The notes below the pieces were generated by a model. The model did not search any database and was not told the DNA's origin. It worked only from the letters and a program-made list of their open reading frames with translations. Shown here piece by piece: positions 8,136 to 16,315 of a DNA stretch of 20,309 nt. The DNA is taken from assembly GCA_017984035.1 (NCBI GenBank), contig JAGOAF010000026.1:1-20309 (forward strand). Reading direction: 5' to 3'. This stretch comes from Flavobacterium sp. (GTDB taxonomy: Bacteria > Bacteroidota > Bacteroidia > Flavobacteriales > Flavobacteriaceae). The translations under genes and the position numbers were made by a program. Every line of letters starts with the position of its first letter. Position 1 is the first letter of the stretch.

Positions 8136-8586
8136 CGTTTAATATATCCGTTTGATTAAATATGTTTTTTTCTTGTATTAATTCGTTTATCGTTTCTGAT
8201 ACTTCCATAAAATGGTTCAGTTTATCTTGAGAAACGTATTGTTTTATGGTTTCATTAAATTTAAGCACTGTGCTTTTTGAAAGCTCTCTTTTTTCTTTGC
8301 CTAAATCGGTTAAATAAATTAAAACTCCCCGTCCATCTAAAGGATTTTTTTTGCGAATGATTAAGCCTTTTTCTTCCATCGATTTTAAGGTACGGGTAAG
8401 ACTTGTTGCTTCCATTCCCATTTTGGGCCCTAAAGTTGTCGATGGCGTACCTTTATCTTTATCAATGCTTAATAAAACAAATCCAGTTGCCATAGTGGCA
8501 CCATATTTTGCAGCTTCTTCATTGTACATTCTAGACACTGCTTGCCAAGTAGCTCTGAGAATATAATCTATAGTTTTGTCTTTCAT
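8119..8586 (-). CDS. MarR-family transcriptional regulator, first gene of the fad operon
   Basis: This 155-aa winged-helix protein has the usual MarR size. 'TLGPKMGMEATSLTRTLKSMEEKGL' spans the helix-turn-helix, with the recognition helix near residues 58-70. The wing is 'NPLDGRGVLIYLTDLG' (81-96), with the conserved D84-x-R86. Flanking N- and C-terminal helices would form the dimer interface. The gene overlaps fadN by 17 bp and must be co-transcribed with it, so the regulator most likely controls fadNAE and itself. A perfect 12-bp palindrome 40 bp upstream of its start codon is a candidate operator. Acyl-CoA or free fatty acid is the obvious ligand guess, but that is inference. B. subtilis fadNAE is instead repressed by the TetR-type FadR. 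Confidence 0.9.
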   Translation of the reverse strand: MKDKTIDYILRATWQAVSRMYNEEAAKYGATMATGFVLLSIDKDKGTPSTTLGPKMGMEATSLTRTLKSMEEKGLIIRKKNPLDGRGVLIYLTDLGKEKRELSKSTVLKFNETIKQYVSQDKLNHFMEVSETINELIQEKNIFNQTDILNDETNH

Positions 8587-8605
8587 TTATTTTATAGTAA
8601 CGATT

Positions 8606-8613
8606 CAAATGTA
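8606..8613 (-). promoter_or_regulatory. Predicted -7 element of the marR-fadNAE operon
   Basis: TACATTTG on the minus strand (8613-8606) fits TAnnTTTG exactly and lies about 20 nt before the regulator's ATG, which would place transcription start near 8600. No TTG is found at the usual -33 distance; TGC is there instead. The promoter may therefore be weak or activator-dependent. Confidence 0.5.
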
Positions 8614-8625
8614 GGAAATAAATAC

Positions 8626-8637
8626 TATGCATGCATA
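8626..8637. promoter_or_regulatory. Candidate MarR operator: TATGCATGCATA palindrome
   Basis: The 12-bp perfect palindrome TATGCATGCATA extends to 8623-8640 with one mismatched pair. It sits in the spacer and -33 region of the predicted promoter, starting 12 nt upstream of the -7 element. Bound regulator there would block RNA polymerase. MarR proteins bind palindromes of roughly this size in their own promoters, so autoregulation is a reasonable inference. Confidence 0.5.
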
Positions 8638-8656
8638 ATAAAATTAATTTTTTTTC

Positions 8657-8694
8657 AAAAAAAAACTCCCTGACACATTGTATCAGAGAGTTTT
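8657..8694 (-). terminator. Terminator of the acyl-CoA synthetase gene
   Basis: Arms AAAACTCCCTGA (8662-8673) and TCAGAGAGTTTT (8683-8694) pair on the minus strand with one G-U wobble. They enclose a 9-nt loop, and a run of U follows. It lies between the synthetase stop codon (8713) and the marR promoter, separating the two transcription units. Confidence 0.8.
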
Positions 8695-8712
8695 GAATAT
8701 AGAAAATGTTTT

Positions 8713-10485
8713 TTAGTTGTATATTTTATTAAATAAATCTAAGTATTTTTCCATGACTACTTTTCTTTTTAACTTGAGTGTTGGGGTTAAATGACCTCCT
8801 TCAATACTCCACAAATCAGGAGTAAGTTCAAATCGTTTAATTTTTTCCCAATTTCCAAATTTTTCATTTAATTTATCTACTTCTTCTTGAATGCGTTCAA
8901 TTACTTTAGAGTTTGAAACGATTTCCTCATTTGTAGTTCCAATGGTAATTTTATGAATTTTAGCCCATTCTTTTAAAAACTCAAAATTAGGTTGAATAAA
9001 AGCGGCTGGCATTTTTTGACCATCTCCAATTACCATAATTTGTTCAATAAAGCGCGATTGCTTCATTGTATTTTCAATTAACTGTGGGGCAATGTATTTT
9101 CCACCAGACGTTTTGAACATTTCTTTTTTACGATCCGTAATTTTAAGGAAACCATCTGCATCAAATTCACCAATATCTCCAGTATGGAAAAAACCGTCAG
9201 TCATCACTTCCGAAGTAAGTTTCTCATCTTTGTAATAGCCCATCATCACGTTGGGTCCTTTGCAAAGAATTTCACCATCTTCGGCAATTTTTACGGTTAA
9301 TCCATCAATAACTTTTCCTACAGTACCTATTCTAAAACCAAAATTTCGAGTATCATTTACTGTGATTACAGGAGAAGTTTCGGTTAGACCATAACCTTCC
9401 ATTACAGGAATTTCTGCTGCTGCAAAAATACGAGCTAATCGAGTTTGTAAAGCGGCACTACCGGACACCATTAAATCTAAATTCCCTCCTAAACCTTCTT
9501 TCCATTTGCTAAAGATCAATTTGCGTGCTATTTTAAGTTGGAATTCATACCATGCGCCATTAGCACCATAGGGTTCGTAACGTAATCCTAATTCGATTGC
9601 CCAAAAGAAAAGTTTCTTTTTGATACCTGTAAGAAGCGTTCCTTTTGCAATGATACTATCGTATACTTTTTCTAATAATCGGGGTACTGCCGACATGACA
9701 TTCGGTTTTACCTCTTTAATATTGTCACTTATTTTATCAATAGATTCACCAAAGTAAATGGACACTCCATAATATTGGTACAAATACAAAATCACTCGTT
9801 CGAAAATATGACAAACTGGAAGAAAACTTAAGGCACGACTTTTTCCCTTTTCAAAAGGGATTCTCGGTGCGCTATTAATTACATTGGAAACAATATTGTT
9901 ATGTGAAAGCATAACTCCTTTAGGCCTGCCAGTAGTTCCAGAAGTATAAATTATAGTAGCTAAATCAGATGGAATAACTGCATTTTTTCGTTCTTCTACC
10001 AATTTTTGATTGGTTTCATTTTTTCCTAAATCCAATAATTCGCTCCAGTGCTTACAACCAGTAATAGTATTGAACGAATAGACCTCTTTTAGAGTAGGAA
10101 CATTGGATTTGATCGCATTTACTTTGCGTAATACTTCTTCATCAGATACGAAGCAATACATTGATTCAGAGTGATTCAAAATATATTCATAATCCTCTTC
10201 TGAAATAGTAGGATAAATAGGAATGGTTTGAGCACCGGTTTGTAATACACCAATGTCCATGATATTCCATTCGGTTCTATTATTGGTTGAAATGATAGCA
10301 ATTTTATCATTTTTTTGAACTCCCATTTCCACCAGAGCTCTTGATATTGCATTAGCCTTTGCTATATATTCTTCGGTAGATGTTTTGATCCATTTCCCAT
10401 CTTGTTTGGTCACTAAAGCATCAGAAATATTGAAGTTTTCTAGCTGATAGTAAGGGAAGTCAAAAAGTCGTGTTATTGAAATCAT
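8713..10485 (-). CDS. Long-chain acyl-CoA synthetase (AMP-forming fatty acid-CoA ligase)
   Basis: The enzyme activates fatty acids with ATP and CoA, feeding the beta-oxidation genes downstream. It has 590 aa in the FAA1/long-chain ligase branch of the ANL superfamily. Motifs are the ATP-binding loop 'YTSGTTGRPKG' (180-190), 'GYGLTETSP' (364-372), 'HTGDIG' with D436, 'TDRKKE' with R452 in the hinge, and the adenylation lysine in 'GHLTPTLKLKRK', most probably K571. No transmembrane segment is evident, so it probably acts as a peripheral cytoplasmic membrane protein. It has its own terminator and a separate candidate promoter, so it need not be regulated with fadNAE. It would do the job of fadD, but I give no symbol because Bacteroidota encode several such ligases. 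Confidence 0.93.
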   Translation of the reverse strand: MISITRLFDFPYYQLENFNISDALVTKQDGKWIKTSTEEYIAKANAISRALVEMGVQKNDKIAIISTNNRTEWNIMDIGVLQTGAQTIPIYPTISEEDYEYILNHSESMYCFVSDEEVLRKVNAIKSNVPTLKEVYSFNTITGCKHWSELLDLGKNETNQKLVEERKNAVIPSDLATIIYTSGTTGRPKGVMLSHNNIVSNVINSAPRIPFEKGKSRALSFLPVCHIFERVILYLYQYYGVSIYFGESIDKISDNIKEVKPNVMSAVPRLLEKVYDSIIAKGTLLTGIKKKLFFWAIELGLRYEPYGANGAWYEFQLKIARKLIFSKWKEGLGGNLDLMVSGSAALQTRLARIFAAAEIPVMEGYGLTETSPVITVNDTRNFGFRIGTVGKVIDGLTVKIAEDGEILCKGPNVMMGYYKDEKLTSEVMTDGFFHTGDIGEFDADGFLKITDRKKEMFKTSGGKYIAPQLIENTMKQSRFIEQIMVIGDGQKMPAAFIQPNFEFLKEWAKIHKITIGTTNEEIVSNSKVIERIQEEVDKLNEKFGNWEKIKRFELTPDLWSIEGGHLTPTLKLKRKVVMEKYLDLFNKIYN

Positions 10486-10500
10486 TTGGTAAAAATTTGA

Positions 10501-10530
10501 TGCAAATTAATTAATTTAAACTGATTTGCA
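10501..10530. repeat. Inverted repeat TGCAAAT / ATTTGCA in the divergent intergenic region
   Basis: TGCAAAT (10501-10507) and ATTTGCA (10524-10530) are 7-bp inverted copies separated by 16 bp, in the 74-116 bp gap between the divergent synthetase and LtaS-like genes. Each arm holds the TTTG half of a possible -7 element pointing outward, so the symmetry may reflect back-to-back promoters or a shared regulator site. Confidence 0.4.
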
Positions 10531-10531
10531 A
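10503..10531 (-). promoter_or_regulatory. Candidate promoter of the acyl-CoA synthetase gene
   Basis: On the minus strand TTG (10531-10529), 18 nt and TTAATTTG (10510-10503) match the Bacteroidota consensus with one mismatch, 18-25 nt before the ATG. The two elements lie within the inverted repeat described separately. Confidence 0.4.
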
Positions 10532-10601
10532 TATTTATTTATAATTTAAAATTCTTTGTATGAATTACCTAATTTTGTCCAATGAATTTTTTAAAACAAA
10601 T

Positions 10602-12524
10602 ATGAAACGATTTCCAAGATTTGAGGAATATAAAGTAGTATGCTACAGAATTTTACTGGCGTATTTTTTTTATACTATTGCTCGTTTGTTATTCTTTTTT
10701 TACAATCGGAATTTAATTCAAATTGATGGAGTAATAGATATTGCGAGTATGTGTTACCATGGTTTGACCTTTGACACAGCTTCGATTTTGTATTTGAATT
10801 TGTTGTTTATTGTTTTTTCGATTCTTCCTTTACGAATTAATCACACTAAAAAGTACCAAGCCTTTTTATTTTATTTGTACTTCATTCCCAATCTGTTGGG
10901 CTATGCTACTAATTTTGTTGATTTTATTTATTACCGCTTTAATTTTGGAAGATCAACTATTGCGGCACTAGATTCTTTAAAACATGAGAGTAATAAATTG
11001 CTATTGCTGAGTAATTTTCTACTCCATTATTGGCATGTATTCGTGTTGTTTTTCGTTGTTTCTTATGTGTGGATTTATCTTTACAAAAAAGTATCTGTAC
11101 TAAACGCACCTTCTCATAAAGGGATCACTTATTTCGGAACTTCGGTGGTTGGTTTTTTAGTGATTTCGACATTAATAATTGGAGGTATTCGTGGTGATTT
11201 TAAAAAGAGCACCCGACCCATTAATTTAATTGATGCCAGTCGTGATGTGAAAAATGTTTCCCAAGCCGATGTGGTTTTGAATACGCCTTTTGCTTTGATT
11301 CGAACACTGTTTAGTAATAATTTCAAGAAGCTGCATTTTGTGAATCAATCTACAATTGATTCTTTGGTACAACCTATAAAGCACTATCAAAATAATACAA
11401 AATCAAAACCCAATGTGGTGCTCTTTATTCTAGAAAGTAATGCCAAAGAATATTTTGGATCGTTCAATAAAAACACTACAATCCCGAAGTATAAAGGATA
11501 TACGCCCTTTGTTGATTCGTTAGCGCAACACAGTTTGATTTTCACCAATGCTTATGCCAATGGTTATAAATCCATTCATGCGATGTCATCTGTTTTGGCA
11601 GGAATTCCATCTTTTAAAGATGCGTTTACTTCTTCACCTTATCCTAAACAAAAAACGGAATCTTTAGTTTCTACATTAAAAAGTGAAGGATATGCTACTT
11701 CATTTTTTCATGGTGCGCCAAATGGTTCTATGGGATTTTTAGGCTACGCCAATATTTTAGGATTTGATCATTATTATGGAAAGAATGAATATAATAATGA
11801 TGCTGATTTTGATGGGGTGTGGGGTATTTGGGACGAACCATTTTTTCAATATTTCAATACTACAATTAGTAAAGAGAAACAGCCTTTTATGGCTACGCTT
11901 TTTTCGGTCACTTCCCATGAGCCTTATCAAGTTCCTGATAAATATAAAGGGAAATTTCCTAAAGGAGATGTCAATATTCATCAATGTATTGGCTACACCG
12001 ATTTTGCATTGCAACAGTTTTTTGCTTCTGCAAAGAAACAACCTTGGTTTAAGAACACCATTTTTGTTTTTGTAGGTGATCATGGTAACACCATTTACTA
12101 TGATGAGTATAAGAAAGAAATGAATAAGAATGCGGTAGCTATGATGATTTACCAACCTAATTCTAAGTTAATTGGAGAATCAGCTGCCTATGCACAGCAA
12201 ATTGATTTGTATCCGACTATATTGGATCTTATAGGGTATAATAAACCATTTAGAAGCTGGGGAAGGAGTTTAGTAGGAGACAAGCAAATTCAACCCTTTG
12301 TTATTCGCTACTCTTCTAATTTGTACCAATTCATGAGTGGTAATTACATCTGTACTTTTGACGGAAATAAAGTGGTTGGCTTTTATGATAAAAATGATAA
12401 AGATTTAAAACACAATTTAATTGCCAAAAGAAATTCAGAAATGAATCAAATGGAGTTGAAGTGCAAAGCCTATTTGCAAGATTATATGGCAAGGGTTATG
12501 GATAAAAAATTAGCAGACCACTAA
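10602..12524 (+). CDS. LTA synthase family protein (membrane sulfatase-fold phosphotransferase)
   Basis: The N-terminal part has about five hydrophobic membrane segments up to roughly residue 215 (numbering from the ATG at 10560). The rest is an alkaline-phosphatase/sulfatase-fold domain placed outside the membrane. Expected LtaS-type metal and catalytic residues are visible: E292 in 'LFILES', nucleophile S338 in 'NGYKSIHA' (Ser instead of Thr), H453 in 'SVTSHEPY', and D507-H508 in 'VGDHGN'. Gram-negative relatives transfer phosphoglycerol or phosphoethanolamine to glycans or lipids; the substrate here is unknown. I chose the ATG at 10602 (640 aa) because homology-like sequence begins 'MKRFPRFEEYK' and the start has an A-rich leader. 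An in-frame ATG at 10560 would add 14 residues. It is divergent from the synthetase and convergent with purL. Confidence 0.88.
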   Translation: MKRFPRFEEYKVVCYRILLAYFFYTIARLLFFFYNRNLIQIDGVIDIASMCYHGLTFDTASILYLNLLFIVFSILPLRINHTKKYQAFLFYLYFIPNLLGYATNFVDFIYYRFNFGRSTIAALDSLKHESNKLLLLSNFLLHYWHVFVLFFVVSYVWIYLYKKVSVLNAPSHKGITYFGTSVVGFLVISTLIIGGIRGDFKKSTRPINLIDASRDVKNVSQADVVLNTPFALIRTLFSNNFKKLHFVNQSTIDSLVQPIKHYQNNTKSKPNVVLFILESNAKEYFGSFNKNTTIPKYKGYTPFVDSLAQHSLIFTNAYANGYKSIHAMSSVLAGIPSFKDAFTSSPYPKQKTESLVSTLKSEGYATSFFHGAPNGSMGFLGYANILGFDHYYGKNEYNNDADFDGVWGIWDEPFFQYFNTTISKEKQPFMATLFSVTSHEPYQVPDKYKGKFPKGDVNIHQCIGYTDFALQQFFASAKKQPWFKNTIFVFVGDHGNTIYYDEYKKEMNKNAVAMMIYQPNSKLIGESAAYAQQIDLYPTILDLIGYNKPFRSWGRSLVGDKQIQPFVIRYSSNLYQFMSGNYICTFDGNKVVGFYDKNDKDLKHNLIAKRNSEMNQMELKCKAYLQDYMARVMDKKLADH

Positions 12525-12534
12525 ATTTTCAAAT

Positions 12535-12564
12535 AAAAAAAGCGACCATTTGGTCGCTTTTTTT
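12535..12564. terminator. Bidirectional terminator between the LtaS-like gene and purL
   Basis: The inverted repeat has arms of A7-GCGACCA and TGGTCGC-T7 with a 2-nt nominal loop (4 nt in practice). It carries a T-run in both directions and so serves both converging genes. Its right arm includes the first two bases of the purL stop codon (12563-12565). Confidence 0.9.
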
Positions 12565-15500
12565 ATTTATTCTCAATCCATTTTCTGGCATTGACAAAGG
12601 CTTCTTCCCAAGGAGTAACTTCATCATTTCGATCTTTTGGATAATTGGCCCAGTTCCATTGGAAAATAGACCGCTCAATATGAGGCATCATTACCAAGTG
12701 ACGACCTGTTGCATCACAAAGCATAGCCGTATTATAGTCAGAACCATTTGGGTTGGCTGGATAACCTTCGTAACCGTATTTGGCAACAATGTTATACTTT
12801 TCTTCTCCTAATGGTAAGTTGAATTTTCCTTCACCATGCGATACCCAAACCCCTAAAGTGCTACCCGCTAAATTAGAAAGCATTACGGAGTTGTTTTCTT
12901 GCACTTTTACCGAAGTAAAAATACTTTCGTGTTTATGACTGTTGTTGTGGTGCATTTTTCCGTGTACTTCATGTTCTGGATTGATTAATTCCAATTCCAT
13001 TAACAATTGACAACCGTTGCAAATCCCTACAGATAAAGTATCTTCTCTTTTATAGAAATTGGTTAAAGCCGTTTTTGCTTTTTCATTGTATAAAAAGGCT
13101 CCTGCCCAACCTTTAGCTGATCCTAAAACATCAGAGTTAGAGAATCCACCAACGGCTCCAATAAACTGAATGTCTTCCAAAGTTTCACGTCCCGAAATCA
13201 AATCGGTCATGTGAACGTCTTTTACATCAAATCCAGCCAAGTACATGGCATTGGCCATTTCGCGTTCAGAATTACTACCTTTTTCACGAATAATCGCAGC
13301 TTTTGGACGTGGTTTGCTCGCATCTACAACTGGTTTTTTACCCGTAAAATGAGTTGGAAAACTAAATTGAAGTGCTTGATTTTTATAATTGTCGAAACGC
13401 TCTTTTGCGGTTCCGTTTTTAGCTTGCTTTTGGTCTAACAAATACGAAGTTTTAAACCAAACATCACGGTATTCTGCGATGTCTAATTTCCAATTCGCTA
13501 TTTCTAATGTAGCCGTATTGTTTACGTTTCCAATTTTGAAAAACTCAATCTTGTTGGCATTTAATTTGGCCTCAACAACCGCATCTGATTTTGCTTGTAA
13601 CACCAATCCAATATTCTCAGCGAATAAGATTTTAATCAAGTCTTTTTCTGCAAAAGCATTAAAATCCAATTGTGCTCCCAAATTCACATCAGCAAAACAG
13701 AGTTCTAAAAGGGTGGTAATTAAACCACCACTTCCAATGTCGTGTCCAGCAACAATTTGGTTATCTCCAATTAATTCTTGAATCGTATTGAATGCTTTTT
13801 TGAAGAAAGCGGCATCTTTTATGGTTGCAGTTTCAGATCCAATTGTATTTAAAATCTGCGCAAAAGAAGAACCTCCTAATTGAAATTGATCTTGAGACAA
13901 ATTGATGTAATAGATAGATCCACCGTCTTTTTGTAAAACAGGTTCCACTACTTTTTTAATATCGGTACAATTTCCACCCGCTGAAATAATAACAGTTCCT
14001 GGCGCAATTACTTCGTCGTTAGGGTATTTTTGTTTCATCGAAAGCGAATCCTTTCCAGTTGGAATATTGATTCCTAATTCGATGGCAAACTCAGAACATC
14101 CTTCTACCGCGGCATACAAACGCGCGTCTTCTCCTTCATTTTTACAGGCCCACATCCAGTTAGCTGATAAGGAAATTCCTTTCAATCCGTCTTTGATTGG
14201 TGCCCAAACAATATTGGATAAAGATTCAGCTATAGCGTTTCTACTTCCTGCTACAGGGTCAATTAAAGCAGCAATGGGTGCGTGACCAATTGAAGTTGCA
14301 ATTCCTTCTTTGCCATTATAATCCAAGGCCATAACCCCGCAATTGTTCAAAGGCAATTGTAACGGACCAACACATTGTTGTTTGGCTACTTTTCCACCTA
14401 CACAACGATCGACTTTATTGGTCAACCAGTCTTTACTAGCTACAGCTTCTAACTGCAATACTTCTTTTAAATAGGAAGTAAATTGCGTCGCATCGTATTG
14501 AACGTTTTTATAGTTATACGTAACCGTTTTGTCAGTCATGATGGTTTTTGGCGAACTACCAAAGAAATCTTCCAAAGCATAATCCATAGGTTTTAAACCT
14601 GTAGATTTAGATTCGAAAGTAAAACGATGATCATTGGTTACATCACCCACTTGGTACATTGGCGAACGTTCTCTGTCGGCAATGCGTTGTAAGGTGTCAA
14701 TATCTTTTTTACCAATAACCAATCCCATTCTTTCTTGAGATTCGTTACCAATAATTTCTTTTGCCGAAAGGGTAGGGTCTCCCACTGGTAGTCGGTCTAA
14801 ATCAATCAAACCTCCTGTTTCTTCCACTAATTCCGAAAGACAGTTCAAGTGTCCACCGGCACCGTGATCGTGAATGGATACGATAGGATTTTGATCACTT
14901 TCTACCAAACCACGAATGGCATTAGCTGCACGTTTTTGCATTTCTGGATTCGAACGTTGGATGGCATTCAATTCAATTCCTGAACCAAAAGCACCAGTAT
15001 CAGCTGATGAAACCGCAGCACCACCCATTCCAATTCTATAATTTTCACCCCCTAAAATAACGATTTTATCGCCTTCCTGTGGTTTGTGTTTGATCGCTTG
15101 ATCTAATTTTCCATACCCAATTCCGCCTGCTTGCATGATTACTTTATCATACCCAATTTTGCGGTTGTTTTCTTGGTGTTCAAAAGTTAAAACCGAACCA
15201 GTAATAAGTGGTTGGCCAAATTTATTGCCAAAATCAGAAGCCCCATTCGAAGCTTTGATTAAAATGTCCATTGGTGTTTGGTACAACCATTTTCTTTCGG
15301 CAACACCATTTTCCCAATTTCTATTGTTTTCCAATCGAGAATACGAAGTCATGTAAACTGCAGTTCCGGCTAATGGTAACGAACCTTGGCCACCTGCTAA
15401 ACGATCGCGAATTTCTCCCCCAGAACCTGTAGCAGCACCGTTGAAAGGCTCCACTGTAGTTGGGAAGTTATGCGTTTCGGCTTTTAATGAAAGAACCGAA

Positions 15501-16231
15501 TCAAATTCTTTTTCTTCATAAAAATCAGGTTTGTCAGCACTTTTTGGAGCAAATTGGGTTACCCTTGGGCCTTTAATAAATGCGACATTGTCTTTGTAAG
15601 CCGATACAATATCGTTTGGATTTTCTTGAGAAGTTTTCTTGATTAATTTGAATAAAGAGGTTTCTTTTTCTTGACCATCAATCACGAAAGTTCCGTTGAA
15701 AATTTTATGACGACAGTGCTCTGAGTTGGCTTGTGAAAAAGCAAAAATTTCAGAATCAGTTAATTTTCTGCCCAATTTAGCAGCTAAATTATCCAAGTAT
15801 TCTACTTCTTCAGGGCTTAATGCCAAACCTTCTTTTTTGTTATAGGCATCAATATTTTCAATTTCCAAAATAGGTTCTGGAGTAACATTGATGGTAAAAA
15901 TATCTTGGTGTAATTCGGTATATTTTTGTGAAAGCATCGGATCAAAATCAGTGAAATCTTCTGATGCTGGATAAAATTCTTCAATTCGAATGATTCCTGA
16001 AATACCCATGTTCTGAGTAATTTCAACCGCATTGGTACTCCAAGGCGTTATCATAGTGGCGCGGGGACCAATAAAAAAATCCGCTAGTACGGATTTCTCA
16101 ATTTTATGCGCGTCGGCAAAAAGCCAGTTTAGTTTTGAAATGTCTTCAGCCGAAATTTCTCCCGAAGTTTCGGGATTGCTAGTTTGAACGGCAAAAACAG
16201 TTTTACTTTGGTTTTCAAAGAAATGAATCAT
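12563..16231 (-). CDS. purL: Phosphoribosylformylglycinamidine synthase (single-chain FGAR amidotransferase)
   Basis: The enzyme catalyses the fourth step of purine synthesis, FGAR + glutamine + ATP to FGAM. It is the large fused form (1222 aa here; about 1295 in E. coli): PurS-like N-terminus, linker, two-part synthetase core, and C-terminal class I glutaminase. Visible motifs are 'FSQANSEHCRHKIFNG', 'KAETHNFPT', 'GSGGEIRDR' and 'HDHGAGG' in the core. In the glutaminase, Cys1071 lies in 'GICNGCQ', with His1184 and Glu1186 in 'MPHIER'. The frame extends to a TTG at 16288, but that codon lies in the predicted -33 element, upstream of the transcription start. The ATG at 16231 ('MIHFFENQ') is therefore the start. 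No riboswitch is visible in the short leader. Confidence 0.96.
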   Translation of the reverse strand: MIHFFENQSKTVFAVQTSNPETSGEISAEDISKLNWLFADAHKIEKSVLADFFIGPRATMITPWSTNAVEITQNMGISGIIRIEEFYPASEDFTDFDPMLSQKYTELHQDIFTINVTPEPILEIENIDAYNKKEGLALSPEEVEYLDNLAAKLGRKLTDSEIFAFSQANSEHCRHKIFNGTFVIDGQEKETSLFKLIKKTSQENPNDIVSAYKDNVAFIKGPRVTQFAPKSADKPDFYEEKEFDSVLSLKAETHNFPTTVEPFNGAATGSGGEIRDRLAGGQGSLPLAGTAVYMTSYSRLENNRNWENGVAERKWLYQTPMDILIKASNGASDFGNKFGQPLITGSVLTFEHQENNRKIGYDKVIMQAGGIGYGKLDQAIKHKPQEGDKIVILGGENYRIGMGGAAVSSADTGAFGSGIELNAIQRSNPEMQKRAANAIRGLVESDQNPIVSIHDHGAGGHLNCLSELVEETGGLIDLDRLPVGDPTLSAKEIIGNESQERMGLVIGKKDIDTLQRIADRERSPMYQVGDVTNDHRFTFESKSTGLKPMDYALEDFFGSSPKTIMTDKTVTYNYKNVQYDATQFTSYLKEVLQLEAVASKDWLTNKVDRCVGGKVAKQQCVGPLQLPLNNCGVMALDYNGKEGIATSIGHAPIAALIDPVAGSRNAIAESLSNIVWAPIKDGLKGISLSANWMWACKNEGEDARLYAAVEGCSEFAIELGINIPTGKDSLSMKQKYPNDEVIAPGTVIISAGGNCTDIKKVVEPVLQKDGGSIYYINLSQDQFQLGGSSFAQILNTIGSETATIKDAAFFKKAFNTIQELIGDNQIVAGHDIGSGGLITTLLELCFADVNLGAQLDFNAFAEKDLIKILFAENIGLVLQAKSDAVVEAKLNANKIEFFKIGNVNNTATLEIANWKLDIAEYRDVWFKTSYLLDQKQAKNGTAKERFDNYKNQALQFSFPTHFTGKKPVVDASKPRPKAAIIREKGSNSEREMANAMYLAGFDVKDVHMTDLISGRETLEDIQFIGAVGGFSNSDVLGSAKGWAGAFLYNEKAKTALTNFYKREDTLSVGICNGCQLLMELELINPEHEVHGKMHHNNSHKHESIFTSVKVQENNSVMLSNLAGSTLGVWVSHGEGKFNLPLGEEKYNIVAKYGYEGYPANPNGSDYNTAMLCDATGRHLVMMPHIERSIFQWNWANYPKDRNDEVTPWEEAFVNARKWIENK

Positions 16232-16257
16232 TGTGTTGAGTTTGTTGTATTGCGTTG

Positions 16258-16288
16258 CAAATTTAGTGTAAATAAACAGTTCAGACAA
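16258..16288 (-). promoter_or_regulatory. Predicted purL promoter
   Basis: On the minus strand TTG (16288-16286), 20 nt and TAAATTTG (16265-16258) fit the Bacteroidota consensus completely. Transcription would start near 16252, about 20 nt before the ATG at 16231. This makes purL independent of the lipoprotein gene upstream and settles its start codon. Confidence 0.65.
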
Positions 16289-16315
16289 ATACCAAAAGTA
16301 AAGACTTATTAAAAA

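Noticed and set aside
11757..12155. 132-aa minus-strand frame
   Set aside because: It lies wholly opposite the sulfatase domain of the LtaS-like gene, and its composition is that of antisense A/T-rich sequence.
13389..13781. 130-aa plus-strand frame inside purL
   Set aside because: It is antisense to conserved PurL sequence and has no recognisable domain or promoter.
16232..16288. 19-residue N-terminal extension of PurL from TTG 16288
   Set aside because: It overlaps the predicted promoter, uses TTG, and the family-like sequence starts at the ATG at 16231.
16232..16315. Purine riboswitch upstream of purL
   Set aside because: The leader from the predicted start is only about 20 nt, too short for an aptamer, and no such fold is visible.
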